25,096 nucleotides of DNA from JANMAT01 sp031359995 (GTDB lineage Bacteria; Actinomycetota; Acidimicrobiia; Acidimicrobiales; Ilumatobacteraceae). The DNA lies in contig JANMAT010000220.1 in assembly GCA_031359995.1 (NCBI GenBank), positions 1-25,096 on the forward strand, in the 5' to 3' direction. Shown piece by piece: positions 1-7,816 of this stretch. The notes under the pieces are model-generated. The model had not been told where the DNA came from and ran no database searches. It worked only from the letters and a program-made list of their open reading frames with translations. The position numbers were made by a program, and so were the translations under genes. Positions within the stretch are counted from its first letter, which is position 1. The number at the start of each line of letters is the position of its first letter.

Positions 1-2
1 CG

Positions 3-56
3 CCGCCGCCGGCGACTGCGCCGCCGCCGGCGACTGCGCCGGCGCCCGCGACTGCG
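3..56 (+). repeat. 18-bp tandem repeat coding the Pro/Ala/Thr linker
   Basis: Two exact copies of CCGCCGCCGGCGACTGCG lie at 3-20 and 21-38, and a diverged third lies at 39-56. Each unit encodes PPPATA. The repeat probably extends upstream of the window and may vary in copy number by slippage. Confidence 0.85.
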
Positions 57-833
57 CCGGCGACGACGCAGCCGGCCACACCGTCGGCGTCGCCCCTGTC
101 GTTCGCGATCGTCGGCAGCACCTGCGCCACCAACGGCGGCGGCACCCTCGGCGCGACCAGTGGTCAGTTCACCCCCGGAGCGCCGTGGTCGGCCTCGCTC
201 CGCTCGCCGTCGAACGCCACCGCGACGTCAACCGGCACCGCCCGATCCGGCGGCACCATCGACTGGGCGTTCGCCTGCGCCGGCAAGCAGGCCGGCACGT
301 GGACCGCAGAGGTGGCGCAGAACGGCCACGCCACCGTCACGCGCACGTTCGTCGTGAACGTGTACGACACGCGCGACGTGGCGTCCCGTGTCGACCTGCC
401 GCTGTGCAGCGGCGCGGTGACCGGCGAAGGCAACGGGTCACCGGCCGGCATGCTGACCCAGACCGTCGTGCTCGGTGGTCGCACGACGATTCGACAGATC
501 GGCATCGCCAACCGTGAGGAGCTCCGCGGCATCGTGCGCATCGTGCGCAACGGCAGCGTGCTCTACTCGGCCGATGTCATGGGCTCGGGCACGAGCCCCG
601 TCGTCGTCGACAACGTGGGACTCACCGTCGATGCCGACCCGGGCGACGTGGTGACCCTGCAGCTCAGCGTCACCCAGGCGACGGCGGCTCATCTGAACCT
701 CACGCTCAACTTCTGGCGCACCCAGGCCGACGTCGCCACTGGCGCCGAGCTGAGCGTCGACAACCACTGCCCGTGGAACCCGAGGCCGGCCGTGTCGTCC
801 GGCACCGACGTGATCGCGTGGATCCTGGCCTAA
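3..833 (+). CDS. Secreted/cell-surface protein, C-terminal part (5' end outside window)
   Basis: The frame is open from the first bases to TAA at 831-833, so the gene starts upstream of the window. The visible 276 residues open with a low-complexity linker of Pro, Ala and Thr (PPPATA-type repeats, about residues 1-30), as in linkers between extracellular domains. A polar, Gly/Ser/Thr-rich region follows that looks like tandem beta-sandwich domains, with four scattered Cys residues that could pair outside the cell (STCATN, FACAGK, LPLCSG, NHCPWN). There is no C-terminal anchor or sorting signal; the protein ends IAWILA. I do not recognise a specific family. Export is inferred from composition only, because the signal peptide would lie outside the window. 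Confidence 0.7.
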   Translation, partial: PPPATAPPPATAPAPATAPATTQPATPSASPLSFAIVGSTCATNGGGTLGATSGQFTPGAPWSASLRSPSNATATSTGTARSGGTIDWAFACAGKQAGTWTAEVAQNGHATVTRTFVVNVYDTRDVASRVDLPLCSGAVTGEGNGSPAGMLTQTVVLGGRTTIRQIGIANREELRGIVRIVRNGSVLYSADVMGSGTSPVVVDNVGLTVDADPGDVVTLQLSVTQATAAHLNLTLNFWRTQADVATGAELSVDNHCPWNPRPAVSSGTDVIAWILA

Positions 834-867
834 CGCCCGGCCTAGCGCCGACGTGGCAACGTGGGGC

Positions 868-1422
868 ATGGCACGCATCGAACCCCTCGACCTGGACAAG
901 CTCCCCGAACCCCACAAGTCGGGCTACGAGGCCGCCATGGCGGGGCGTGACGGGCCTCGCATCAACATCCACCGCACCGTCGCGCACTCGCCCGAGGTGC
1001 TCGTGCGGTTCGTCGAGCTCGCCAACGCGCTGCGCAACGGTACCGCGCTCGACCCCGCACGGCGCGAGCTGGTGATCCTCACCGTGAACCGGGCCAAAGG
1101 TGCCGGGTACGAGTTCGGCAAGCACGCCAACCTGGCGTTGGGTCTCGGCGTGCCGCGCGAGCAGATCGAGGCCATCGAACACGGCGATCCGTGGGGCGAT
1201 GGCGTCGTCTTCCCCGACCCGGTGAGCCGGGCCGTGGTGGCGCTGGCCTACGAAGCGGTGACCAACGTGCGCGTGAGCGAGGAGACATGGGCGGCGGCCG
1301 CCGCCTGCCTCAGCGAGCGTGAGCTCGTCGAGGTGCTCCTGCACGTCGGCATGTACTCGCTGACCGCCCATCTCACCGAGGCCGTCGAGGTCGACATCGA
1401 GCCCTGGTTCCAGCGCCGCTGA
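868..1422 (+). CDS. Carboxymuconolactone decarboxylase (AhpD-like) family protein without the catalytic cysteines
   Basis: A 184-residue protein. The stretch around residues 60-100 (RRELVILTVNRAKGAGYEFGKH) has the pattern of CMD/AhpD-like proteins, where a Cys normally sits before YEW..H. Here Gly/Ala (KGAGYEFGKH) replaces it. The only Cys (AAACLSE) is far downstream, so the CxxC peroxidase chemistry of AhpD looks impossible. Many actinobacterial paralogues of this all-helical family have uncertain function. I prefer ATG at 868 to an in-frame GTG at 853, because MARIEPL begins the recognisable domain. It lies 34 bp after the secreted-protein gene and converges on the nucleotidyltransferase gene. 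Confidence 0.8.
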   Translation: MARIEPLDLDKLPEPHKSGYEAAMAGRDGPRINIHRTVAHSPEVLVRFVELANALRNGTALDPARRELVILTVNRAKGAGYEFGKHANLALGLGVPREQIEAIEHGDPWGDGVVFPDPVSRAVVALAYEAVTNVRVSEETWAAAAACLSERELVEVLLHVGMYSLTAHLTEAVEVDIEPWFQRR

Positions 1423-1432
1423 GCTCGCTGCG

Positions 1433-2002
1433 CTACGCGGGACCGGTGCCGCGGACGTGGGCGTAGCGGGTCGGGTCGCTCCAGGCGCCGGTCTGGCGGT
1501 CGAAGGCGGCCGCCGCGGCGCACATCCAGTCGTGGCGGCCGTCGCGCACGGCGCTCGACGAGACGGCATCGTGGGCGTCGTCCACGTCGAGCACGTGCCG
1601 GCGCGGCACCTCGAGCCCGGCGCGCGGGGCGATGGCCAGCTCGGGCAGGGCGGCCATGGCGCGGTCCCTCGCGGCAGCGTCGCTGTAGTAGACGGGGTCG
1701 ACGACCTGGTGCCACTTGTCGGCCCCCATGATCAACACGTCGAAGCCGCGGGCGATGTCGACCAGCAGCCGGTGCTCGGTGACGGCCACGTCGAGCCACG
1801 ACCCCTCGTCGGCCGCCACCGCCCGGGCCACGGCGACGCGATCGTCGAAGGTCGGCACCTCGACGTGCTCCTTGTCGATCGGCCGGCGCGACAGCACGAG
1901 CACGACCCGGTCGAGACGGCGCTGCTCGAGCGCGGCCCGTGCCACCGCGATGTGGGCGACGGTCGGCGGGTTGAACGTGCCCGGGTACGCGCCGACGCGC
2001 AT
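1433..2002 (-). CDS. NadD-like nucleotidyltransferase (cytidylyltransferase superfamily)
   Basis: A 189-residue protein starting MRVGAYPGTFNPPTVAH. GTFNPPTVAH (residues 7-16) is the nucleotide-binding (H/T)xGH-type motif of nicotinate-mononucleotide and pantetheine-phosphate adenylyltransferases, here with A in place of the usual G. The later SSSAVRDG matches the ISSTxIR motif that closes on the triphosphate. Family enzymes transfer AMP or CMP to a phosphorylated substrate. The NadD-like layout suggests NMN or NaMN, but the last motif is loose and the substrate is uncertain. The gene starts 13 bp after the SCO6745-like gene ends on the same strand, so the two are probably co-transcribed from the promoter near 2957. 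Confidence 0.72.
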   Translation of the reverse strand: MRVGAYPGTFNPPTVAHIAVARAALEQRRLDRVVLVLSRRPIDKEHVEVPTFDDRVAVARAVAADEGSWLDVAVTEHRLLVDIARGFDVLIMGADKWHQVVDPVYYSDAAARDRAMAALPELAIAPRAGLEVPRRHVLDVDDAHDAVSSSAVRDGRHDWMCAAAAAFDRQTGAWSDPTRYAHVRGTGPA

Positions 2003-2015
2003 CGCCACCACGGCC

Positions 2016-2927
2016 TCAGCCGAGCCGGCCCCAACGGGCCGGGATCTGGGTGACGACGGCGGGGAAGCCGCCCGCCTGCACGATGGTGGCCGCCCAAGGA
2101 GCGAGCAGGCCGACGAGCTCGTCCAGGTCGTCGCCCAGCGCGTCCATGACGGGCGCCATCTGTGCGTCGGTGGCCGCCTCGATCGAGTCACGCAGGTCGC
2201 GCCCGGCCGACGTGAACGCGACGGGGTCACCGTCGATGAGGCCGCGAGAACGGAGGCGATCGAGGCCGGCGTCGAGCTCGTCGTCGGTCCAGCCGCGGCC
2301 GGCGTGGTAGCGCTTCGTGGGCATCCGGTAGTACACCTCGGTCATCAGGCCGGCCTCCACCGGGTCCAGACCGCCGGCCGCCCACGCCGCGATGTGGCTG
2401 TCGCCGCGGTACTCGCGCACGATGTCGGCGGCGCGCCACAGGCGGCCCCAAGGGCTCTCGGGCCACGGCAGCGACCGCAGGCCCGCGTACAGGAACCGAC
2501 CACCGAACGGGCCGGCCTCGCCGGCGCGGCGCAGGAGCTCGGTCGCCCGCTCCATGCCGGGGTCGTCGCCGAGCACGCGCTCCAGGAACGATTCGGCACC
2601 ACGCAACCGCGCCGCCAGCACGGCGGCGCGATCGGCGGTCTGCCAGCCGCGCTCCACGTGGGGCACGATGAGTGCCGGGCTGAACACGCCGAACGCCGCC
2701 ACCACGACCTCACCGGGCACCTGGCCCATGCAGCCGGCGCGGCTGCAGTAGTAGCCGGGCAGGTCGGGTGCGGTGAGGTGTCCCTCCTCGCCGATGCCCG
2801 GTCCGAACCCGATCGCCTCGAACGCGGCGTGCACCTCGGGCGCGAAGTAGACGCACGACGCCACCGGCTCCAGCACCCGCAACCGCTGCGCCCGTTCGCT
2901 GTTGGCCGCGCTGGCGTCGTTCGTCAT
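2016..2927 (-). CDS. SCO6745-family conserved actinobacterial protein
   Basis: A 303-residue soluble protein with no signal peptide. It matches the uncharacterised actinobacterial family named after SCO6745: an N-terminal FxPEVxAAFxxIG segment (about 28-42), a Gly-rich GYYCSRAGCMGQV stretch (about 57-70), RGDSHIAAWAAGGLDPVEA (about 172-190) and a C-terminal winged-helix-like half (RGWTDDELDAGLDRLRSRGL). Its biochemical role is unknown; regulator-like or ligand-binding roles are only suggested by the winged-helix-like end. It leads a two-gene operon with the nucleotidyltransferase. Confidence 0.8.
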   Translation of the reverse strand: MTNDASAANSERAQRLRVLEPVASCVYFAPEVHAAFEAIGFGPGIGEEGHLTAPDLPGYYCSRAGCMGQVPGEVVVAAFGVFSPALIVPHVERGWQTADRAAVLAARLRGAESFLERVLGDDPGMERATELLRRAGEAGPFGGRFLYAGLRSLPWPESPWGRLWRAADIVREYRGDSHIAAWAAGGLDPVEAGLMTEVYYRMPTKRYHAGRGWTDDELDAGLDRLRSRGLIDGDPVAFTSAGRDLRDSIEAATDAQMAPVMDALGDDLDELVGLLAPWAATIVQAGGFPAVVTQIPARWGRLG

Positions 2928-2954
2928 CCCGGCCCCCTGGTCGCCGACCCGGGC

Positions 2955-2960
2955 ACCCTA
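2955..2960 (-). promoter_or_regulatory. -10 element (TAGGGT) for the SCO6745-like gene
   Basis: TAGGGT on the minus strand ends 27 bases before the ATG at 2927. It fits the actinobacterial TANNNT -10 pattern and leaves a short leader with a purine-rich GGGGGCCGGG just before the start. No convincing -35 is seen. Confidence 0.45.
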
Positions 2961-3666
2961 CCGAGGAAAGCGCCGCGGCGACCGATCGCCGCCTCTGCGA
3001 CTCTGCGCCGGATCTGTCCCCCCGGTGGGACGCTGGCCGCCCAGAGACGTCGACGGTCGCTCGTCGGTGCGCAGCGACACGGTGGTGACCCCGAGCGTCG
3101 AGATGACCAGCGCGCCGAGCACGGGGCCGGCGGCCCGCGCCAGGTTGTAGGTGACCGAGTTCAGCGTGACGGCGCGACCCAGGTCGGAGGCCGGCACCAG
3201 CTGGGGCAGCAGCGCCTGCATGGCCGGCACCGCGAACGCCGCGCTGACGCCGACCAGCAGCGCGGCCACCACCAGCACCGGCGCCGAGGCCCACCCGAAC
3301 GCCGACAGCACGGTCAGCGCCACGGTGATGGCGGCGGCCATCGCCTGCGATGCTCATGACCAGGCGGCGGCGGTCGTAGCGGTCGGCGGTGGGGCCGGTC
3401 CACCCCACCAACAGCACGGTGGCGGCGAACTGGGAGAAGTTCACGATGGCGACCCACGTGACCGAACCCGTGATCCGGTAGATCAGCAACGCCATGGCCA
3501 GGTTCTGGAACCAGGTGCCGATGTTGGAGCTCAGGTTGCCCACGAAGTACGGCCAGAAGTTTCGCTGCAGCAGCACCGACAGGGTCGAGGCGCGGGGCGC
3601 AGGCGCAGCGGTGTCGGGTCGCCACCTTCGCCGGGCGGCGCAGGACCCGCCGGCCCACCGTGACAT
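2958..3666 (-). pseudogene. MFS transporter remnant, frameshifted and truncated
   Basis: The minus strand encodes the N-terminal part of an MFS_3/EntS-like exporter: FWPYFVGNLSSNIGTWFQN, then TDRYDRRRLVM-like loop residues (TADRYDRRR), then VALTVLSAFGW..LVVAALLVGVSAAFAVPAMQALLPQLVP and NLARAAGPVLGAL. The two halves lie in different frames. Removing one base at 3342-3348 (GCAGGCG to GCAGCG on the minus strand) restores a continuous reading MSIAAMAAAIT. After VISTLGVTTVS near 3080 the similarity ends, and only about 165 of the roughly 400 residues of the family are present. The true start is unclear; a GTG before LLQRNFW is possible. The truncation shows the gene is dead. The frameshift alone could be sequencing error. 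Confidence 0.72.
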
Positions 3667-4101
3667 CGGCCGTCTTGGTGTGCAGACCCGTCCAGAACGG
3701 GCCGGCCTTGGGCGTGTAGCCGAAAGCGGGCACGGCCCGGCGCGAGATCAGCACGCCCGACGCCACGCACATGGTCATCCCCAAGCAACAGCCCCAGGTC
3801 GATCAGCCACCGCAGCCGCTCGCGCCCCGGCAGCGTGCCGACGACCAGCTTGGTCGTGCGCAGCACCCAGTCGCAGTGCAGCGTGAGGCGCACCTGCAGC
3901 GCCACGCCGAAGCCGAGACCGATCCACTCGTGGATGGTCAGGCCGGTGAACCGGAAGCCGTAGTCGAGCGCGAACCCCACCAGCAGTGCGAGGTCGAGCC
4001 AGAAGTCGATCCATCCGGGTGCGCCCGGGTACTCGGGCGCGACGCGGCGCGGGCGGTGGGGCGTCGCCGGCGGGCGAATCGAGGTCGGGAGCGTCGATCA
4101 T
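3657..4101 (-). pseudogene. DUF4405-like membrane protein, two frameshifts
   Basis: Minus-strand fragments join into one DUF4405-type protein: MIDAPDLDSPAG... (from ATG 4101), then WIDFWLDLALLVGFALDYG, FTGLTIHEWIGLGFGVALQ, LHCDWV, RLRWLIDLGLLLG, MTMCVASGVLISRRAVP and FWTGLHTKTADVTV. The family is a small membrane domain with His-rich helices, often near cytochrome or flavin redox systems; HEW, LHCDW and LHT are its conserved His positions. Two indels break the frame, one around 4020-4060 and one in the four-base homopolymer at 3779-3782, where deleting one base gives LLLGMTMCVASG. The C-terminal helix appears lost at the junction with the MFS remnant near 3655. Homopolymer indels may be sequencing error; the missing end is harder to explain that way. 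Confidence 0.65.
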
Positions 4102-4199
4102 CCGTCGTCATCATCGACGAATGTCGGCGCGGACTGAAGCGGTCAACGGTCACCCGCGCCCTGACGGGGCCTCCCCGGGCCCGCGGGGCGCTGATGCCA

Positions 4200-4205
4200 T
4201 ACGCT
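4200..4205 (+). promoter_or_regulatory. -10 element (TACGCT) upstream of the membrane/pseudokinase gene
   Basis: TACGCT ends 8 bases before an ATG at 4214, the spacing of leaderless transcripts. The first codon reached would be that of the 7-codon mini-ORF overlapping the main start, not the main ORF itself. Confidence 0.4.
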
Positions 4206-4213
4206 CCGGGGCG

Positions 4214-4237
4214 ATGAACTCCACGGCCGATGCCTGA
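4214..4237 (+). CDS. Mini-ORF MNSTADA overlapping the next start
   Basis: ATG at 4214 reads MNSTADA and stops at TGA 4235-4237, eight bases into the downstream ORF (ATG 4230, different frame). With the TACGCT -10 just upstream, the mini-ORF would be the leaderless 5' end of the mRNA, and translation of the large gene would depend on reinitiation. Alternatively 4214 is the true start and an indel separates it from the main frame. No homology can be claimed for seven residues. Confidence 0.3.
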   Translation: MNSTADA

Positions 4238-6650
4238 TCCCGCCGCGGCCGTCCCGTCGTTCGCCGTCTCGGAGCCGGCGGAACCGGCCTACGTGCGATC
4301 GCCTGTCACCGCGATCCGCTTGCTCGGAGCGGTCGTCGTGCTGGCACTGATGTACCTCGCCCTCCCTGCGCCGGGCAAGGGTCGGTTCGCCACCGACTTC
4401 GGCGACCTGCTGACCGCGGCCCCGCGCTGGATCGTGTCGGGTGTCGTCGGCGCCTGCCAGCTCGGCTACCTCGTTCCCTCGATGCTCGGGCTCGTCTCCC
4501 AGCTGGCACTCAGGCGGTTCGCACGGATCGGGCGGATGATGCTCGCCGCGGTGGTGTGCGCCGCCGGGCTCATCGCTCTCTCCAAGCTGGTGGGTTCGTC
4601 GGTGCTTCCGCTCGCGCCGCAGCGGCACCGTGGTGTCGCAGCCGGCGCGGCGGCGCTCGTCGCCGGCCGCGATCGCTACGGCATCGGGGCGGCGTTTCCG
4701 ACCACGATGGACCTCGGTGTGATCGCGTCCTGGATGTTCATCGACCGCGGCCACTGGTCCGATCGCTGGCGTCGCATCGGCCTCGTCGTGCTGGTGCTCG
4801 GCATGGCGGCGCGACTCGGTGTCGGCCTGGCCACGCCGCCCACCATCGTCATCGCCGTCGCCATGGCGGCGGCTGCATCGTCGTTCGTGCAGTACGTGCT
4901 CGGCGCGCCGAACACGCGGCCGCGGGCGGCCCCGGTCGGCGAGGTGCTGCAGCGGCTGGGCTACGAGCTCGCCTCGGTGGAGCGCGCCGACGGGTCCCGC
5001 GGTTTCGCCGGCTTCCGCGTCCTGCTCACCGACGGTCAGCGGCTCTTCGTGAAGATCGTGAGCCGCGACTCGTGGGCCGCGCTCCTGCCCGTGCGCATGT
5101 ACCGGGTGGTCCGCTTCCGTGAGGTCGGTCCGGACCGACCGTTTCGCTCGCTGCGCTCCATCGTCGAGCACGAGGCGCTGTGCGCGCTGAAGGCCCACTC
5201 CGACGGGGTGCCAACGGCGAGGCTGGCCGCCGTCACCGAGTTCCCGCCCGATGCCATGCTGATGGCGTTCGACGCCCGGCCGTTCCACCGGCTGAGCGAG
5301 CTCGATGCCTCCCGTCGCACACCGCAGCTGCTGACGTCGGTCTGGGGCATCGTGGCCGCGTTGCAGCGCAGCCACACCGTGCACCGGCGCCTCAACGCCG
5401 ACGCGTTCATGGTGGACGACGACGGGGGCGTCCTGGTCGTCGAGTTCGCCGAGGCGTCGCTCGGCGTGGTCGGGTCGGCCCTGTCGACCGACGTCGCCGA
5501 GGTGCTGGCGGCCACCGCGGCTCCGCTCGGCGCGGCGCTGGCGGTGGAGTTCGCCGTGGCCGGTGTGGGCCCGGACGCGCTCGCCGCCGCCCTACCCCGG
5601 CTGCAGCCGCTCGCGCTCACCGGCCCGACGCGGGCCGCGGTGAAGGCGGCCGGCGGGCTCGACGAGCTACGCGCCGAGGTGCAACGTGTGACCGGCGCCG
5701 ACGCCGTGCCCATCGCCGAACTGGAACGGGTGAAGACGCGCACGTTGCTCACCATCGTCATGGCTGCAGTGGCCCTGTGGACGCTGGTGCCCCAGTTCCT
5801 GGGTGTCGGATCGGTGTGGGGCGAGTTGCGCCGGGCCAACTGGTGGTGGGCGGCCGCGGCCCTCGGGCTGTCGGCCGTCACGTACGTGGGCGCCGCGGTC
5901 GCGCTCGACGGTTCGGTTCCCGACCGGTTGCCGCTCGCCCCCAACGTGGGCGTGCAGATGGCGACGTCGTTCGTGGGCATCGCCGCACCCGGAGGCGCCC
6001 TCGCCCTCACCGCCCGCTTCCTCCAGAAGCGTGGCGTCGACACGGCCAGTGCCGTCGCCGCCGTGGGCGTCGACACCATCGCCGGTCTGGTCGTGCACGT
6101 CACCCTCACCGGGCTGTTCTTCGCGCTGGCCGGCTCGTCGGGCTTGAAGACGTTCCAGCTGCCGGCGTTGACCACGATCGGGTTGATCGCGGGTGGCGTG
6201 GGCGCGGCCGCCGCCGTAGGCGTGGCCGTGCCGTGGAGCCGGTCGCTGTTGACCACCCGCGTGCTTCCGGCCACGAAGCGCTCGCTGGTCAGCGTGAGCG
6301 AGGTGGCGCGGCAGCCCACGAAGCTCATCGAGCTGTTCGGCGGTTCGCTCGCCATCACGCTCGGGTACCTGTTCGCCCTCGAGGTCTCGGTGGCGGCGTT
6401 CGGTTCCGGGCCGGCGTTCACCTCGGTCGCCCTCGTGTACCTGGTGGGTACGGCCATCTCGACCGTGGCCCCCACACCGGGCGGCATCGGCGCGGTGGAG
6501 GCGACCCTCATCGCCGGTCTCACCTCGGCCGGCATGCCCAGCGCCAGCGCGGTCGCCGCGGTGCTGCTGTTCCGGCTGGCGACGTTCTGGATACCGCTGC
6601 TACCCGGCTGGGGTGCCCTCACGGTTCTCCAACGATCGGGCAACCTTTGA
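4230..6650 (+). CDS. Multi-TM protein fusing a degenerate kinase-like domain to an LPG-synthase/UPF0104 membrane domain
   Basis: An 806-residue protein in three parts. Residues 25-225 hold several TM helices (such as LLGAVVVLALMYLAL). Residues about 235-490 form a cytosolic kinase-like domain with a FVKIVSRD strand (VAIK-like Lys) and HRRLNADAFMVDDDG at about 381-395. There the catalytic HxDxxxxN is replaced by HRRLNADA, so the HxD Asp is missing, and the DFG-like position reads VVEFAEA. Residues about 510-800 are the lysylphosphatidylglycerol-synthase/AglD2 TM domain with the family signature PTPGGIGAVEA near 747-758. Mycobacterial and other actinobacterial proteins combine such kinase-like and UPF0104 parts; their substrate is unknown, with lipid handling suspected. 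The missing catalytic Asp points to a ligand-sensing pseudokinase. Confidence 0.82.
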   Translation: MPDPAAAVPSFAVSEPAEPAYVRSPVTAIRLLGAVVVLALMYLALPAPGKGRFATDFGDLLTAAPRWIVSGVVGACQLGYLVPSMLGLVSQLALRRFARIGRMMLAAVVCAAGLIALSKLVGSSVLPLAPQRHRGVAAGAAALVAGRDRYGIGAAFPTTMDLGVIASWMFIDRGHWSDRWRRIGLVVLVLGMAARLGVGLATPPTIVIAVAMAAAASSFVQYVLGAPNTRPRAAPVGEVLQRLGYELASVERADGSRGFAGFRVLLTDGQRLFVKIVSRDSWAALLPVRMYRVVRFREVGPDRPFRSLRSIVEHEALCALKAHSDGVPTARLAAVTEFPPDAMLMAFDARPFHRLSELDASRRTPQLLTSVWGIVAALQRSHTVHRRLNADAFMVDDDGGVLVVEFAEASLGVVGSALSTDVAEVLAATAAPLGAALAVEFAVAGVGPDALAAALPRLQPLALTGPTRAAVKAAGGLDELRAEVQRVTGADAVPIAELERVKTRTLLTIVMAAVALWTLVPQFLGVGSVWGELRRANWWWAAAALGLSAVTYVGAAVALDGSVPDRLPLAPNVGVQMATSFVGIAAPGGALALTARFLQKRGVDTASAVAAVGVDTIAGLVVHVTLTGLFFALAGSSGLKTFQLPALTTIGLIAGGVGAAAAVGVAVPWSRSLLTTRVLPATKRSLVSVSEVARQPTKLIELFGGSLAITLGYLFALEVSVAAFGSGPAFTSVALVYLVGTAISTVAPTPGGIGAVEATLIAGLTSAGMPSASAVAAVLLFRLATFWIPLLPGWGALTVLQRSGNL

Positions 6651-6688
6651 GCGACGGCCGGACCCGCGTCCGGGCGTCGGTCGCTGCC

Positions 6689-6694
6689 TAGTAT
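6689..6694 (+). promoter_or_regulatory. -10 element (TAGTAT) for the SDR gene
   Basis: TAGTAT lies 39 bases before the ATG at 6734. It is followed by a strong ribosome-binding site, GGAGGGGGAG, at 6721-6730, so this gene has a conventional leader. Confidence 0.5.
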
Positions 6695-6733
6695 CCCGAC
6701 CGGCTCGGTGGACGGGCACCGGAGGGGGAGACC

Positions 6734-7534
6734 ATGGACATCAACTCGCTGTTCTCGATCAAGGGCAAGGTGGCGCTGGTGACCGGCGGGTCGCGCGGCA
6801 TCGGCGAGATGATCGCCGCCGGCTTCGTGGCCAACGGTGCCCGCACCTACATCAGCTCCCGCAAGGCCGGCGCCTGCGACGCCACCGCCGTGCGCCTGGC
6901 CGACACCTACGGGGGTGAGTGCATCTCGTTGCCGGCCAACCTGGCCGAGATCGAGGGCATCGACGCCATCGTGGCCCAGCTCACCGAGCGCGAGGAGCGC
7001 GTCGACATCCTGGTGAACAACGCCGGCGTCTCGTGGGGCGCCCCGCTCGACCAGTTCCCCGAGAGCGGCTGGGACAAGGTGATGGACACCAACGTGAAGG
7101 GCCCGTTCTTCCTGACCCAGAAGCTGCTGCCGCTGCTGGAGAAGGGCGCCACTGCCGATGACCCGTCGCGCGTCATCAACGTCGGCTCCATCGACGGCAT
7201 CCGCAACGCCGTGTTCGACACGTTCTCCTACGGCCCGTCGAAGGCGGCGCTGCACTCGCTCACCAAGATGCTGGCGCTGCACCTCGGGAAGCGGAACATC
7301 ATCGTCAACGCCATCGCGCCCGGCCCGTTCCCGACGTGGATGCTGTCGACCGGCGTGGGCGGTGGCGGCGACGTGGAGAACACCGATTGGGACGCGGTGG
7401 GCCGTCGCAACCCCCGCGGCCGGGTCGGCACGCCCGAGGACATCGCCGGCCTGGCCATCTTCCTGGCGTCGCGCGCCGGTGCGTTCACCGTCGGCGAAGT
7501 GATCAGCTGCGACGGCGGCACGATGCTCACCTGA
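6734..7534 (+). CDS. Short-chain dehydrogenase/reductase (RhlG/FabG-like)
   Basis: A 266-residue classical SDR. The cofactor motif TGGSRGIG is at 17-24, NNAG near 95, and the catalytic Ser152, Tyr166 and Lys170 lie in GSIDG and YGPSK. It ends with the usual CDGGTMLT. Arg21 in the cofactor loop favours NADP(H), but this is weak evidence. Family members reduce or oxidise a carbonyl/alcohol pair; the overall look (a SIDGIRN loop after the catalytic Ser) resembles RhlG-type ketoacyl reductases. It has its own promoter and RBS and overlaps the convergent DUF4177 gene by 8 bp at the stops. Confidence 0.88.
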   Translation: MDINSLFSIKGKVALVTGGSRGIGEMIAAGFVANGARTYISSRKAGACDATAVRLADTYGGECISLPANLAEIEGIDAIVAQLTEREERVDILVNNAGVSWGAPLDQFPESGWDKVMDTNVKGPFFLTQKLLPLLEKGATADDPSRVINVGSIDGIRNAVFDTFSYGPSKAALHSLTKMLALHLGKRNIIVNAIAPGPFPTWMLSTGVGGGGDVENTDWDAVGRRNPRGRVGTPEDIAGLAIFLASRAGAFTVGEVISCDGGTMLT

Positions 7535-7718
7535 GCTCACGCTCCAGGATCATCACGAACTCGGCCTTGGCCGTCTTCCACAGGTTGGCGGCCACCGTCG
7601 CCTCGACCAGGCGCCAGCCGTCGGCGGCGTAGGTGTTGAGCGTGGCTTCCAGCTCGGACGGGTCGAACGCGCCGGACATGCGCTTGTCGCGCTCGCTGAT
7701 GACCTTGTACTCGTACAT
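7527..7718 (-). CDS. Small DUF4177-family protein
   Basis: A 63-residue protein beginning MYEYKVI and containing LEATLNTYAADGWRLVEA, the pattern of DUF4177 (a short beta-alpha-beta domain with GWxLV). It ends with FVMILERELR. Start ATG 7718 is preceded by GGAGA at a good distance. It is soluble, lacks Cys or obvious catalytic residues, and its function is unknown. It is transcribed away from the response-regulator remnant and converges on the SDR. Longer readings upstream are rejected, because the domain begins at this Met. Confidence 0.82.
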   Translation of the reverse strand: MYEYKVISERDKRMSGAFDPSELEATLNTYAADGWRLVEATVAANLWKTAKAEFVMILERELR

Positions 7719-7751
7719 CGGGTCTCCTTCAGGTGGGAGCTCATGCCATCG

Positions 7752-7757
7752 ACGGTA
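7752..7757 (-). promoter_or_regulatory. -10 element (TACCGT) for the DUF4177 gene
   Basis: TACCGT on the minus strand lies 33 bases before the ATG at 7718 and its GGAGA site. The same hexamer recurs before the glycosyltransferase, the 78-residue orphan and the NAD(P)-binding gene, so it looks like a common -10 form here. Confidence 0.45.
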
Positions 7758-7816
7758 GTGGCGGGTCGTGTGCGTGTCGTCGGGGCGGCCACCGGAAGTC
7801 GGCTCCGTGGTGTGGG

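Noticed and set aside
3..56. Short direct repeats as a CRISPR array
   Set aside because: The units are contiguous 18-mers without spacers and encode PPPATA in an open frame.
5036..7540. 834-codon minus-strand ORF across the membrane/pseudokinase and SDR genes
   Set aside because: It is a shadow frame typical of high-GC DNA: it overlaps two well-supported plus-strand genes and its composition is not protein-like.
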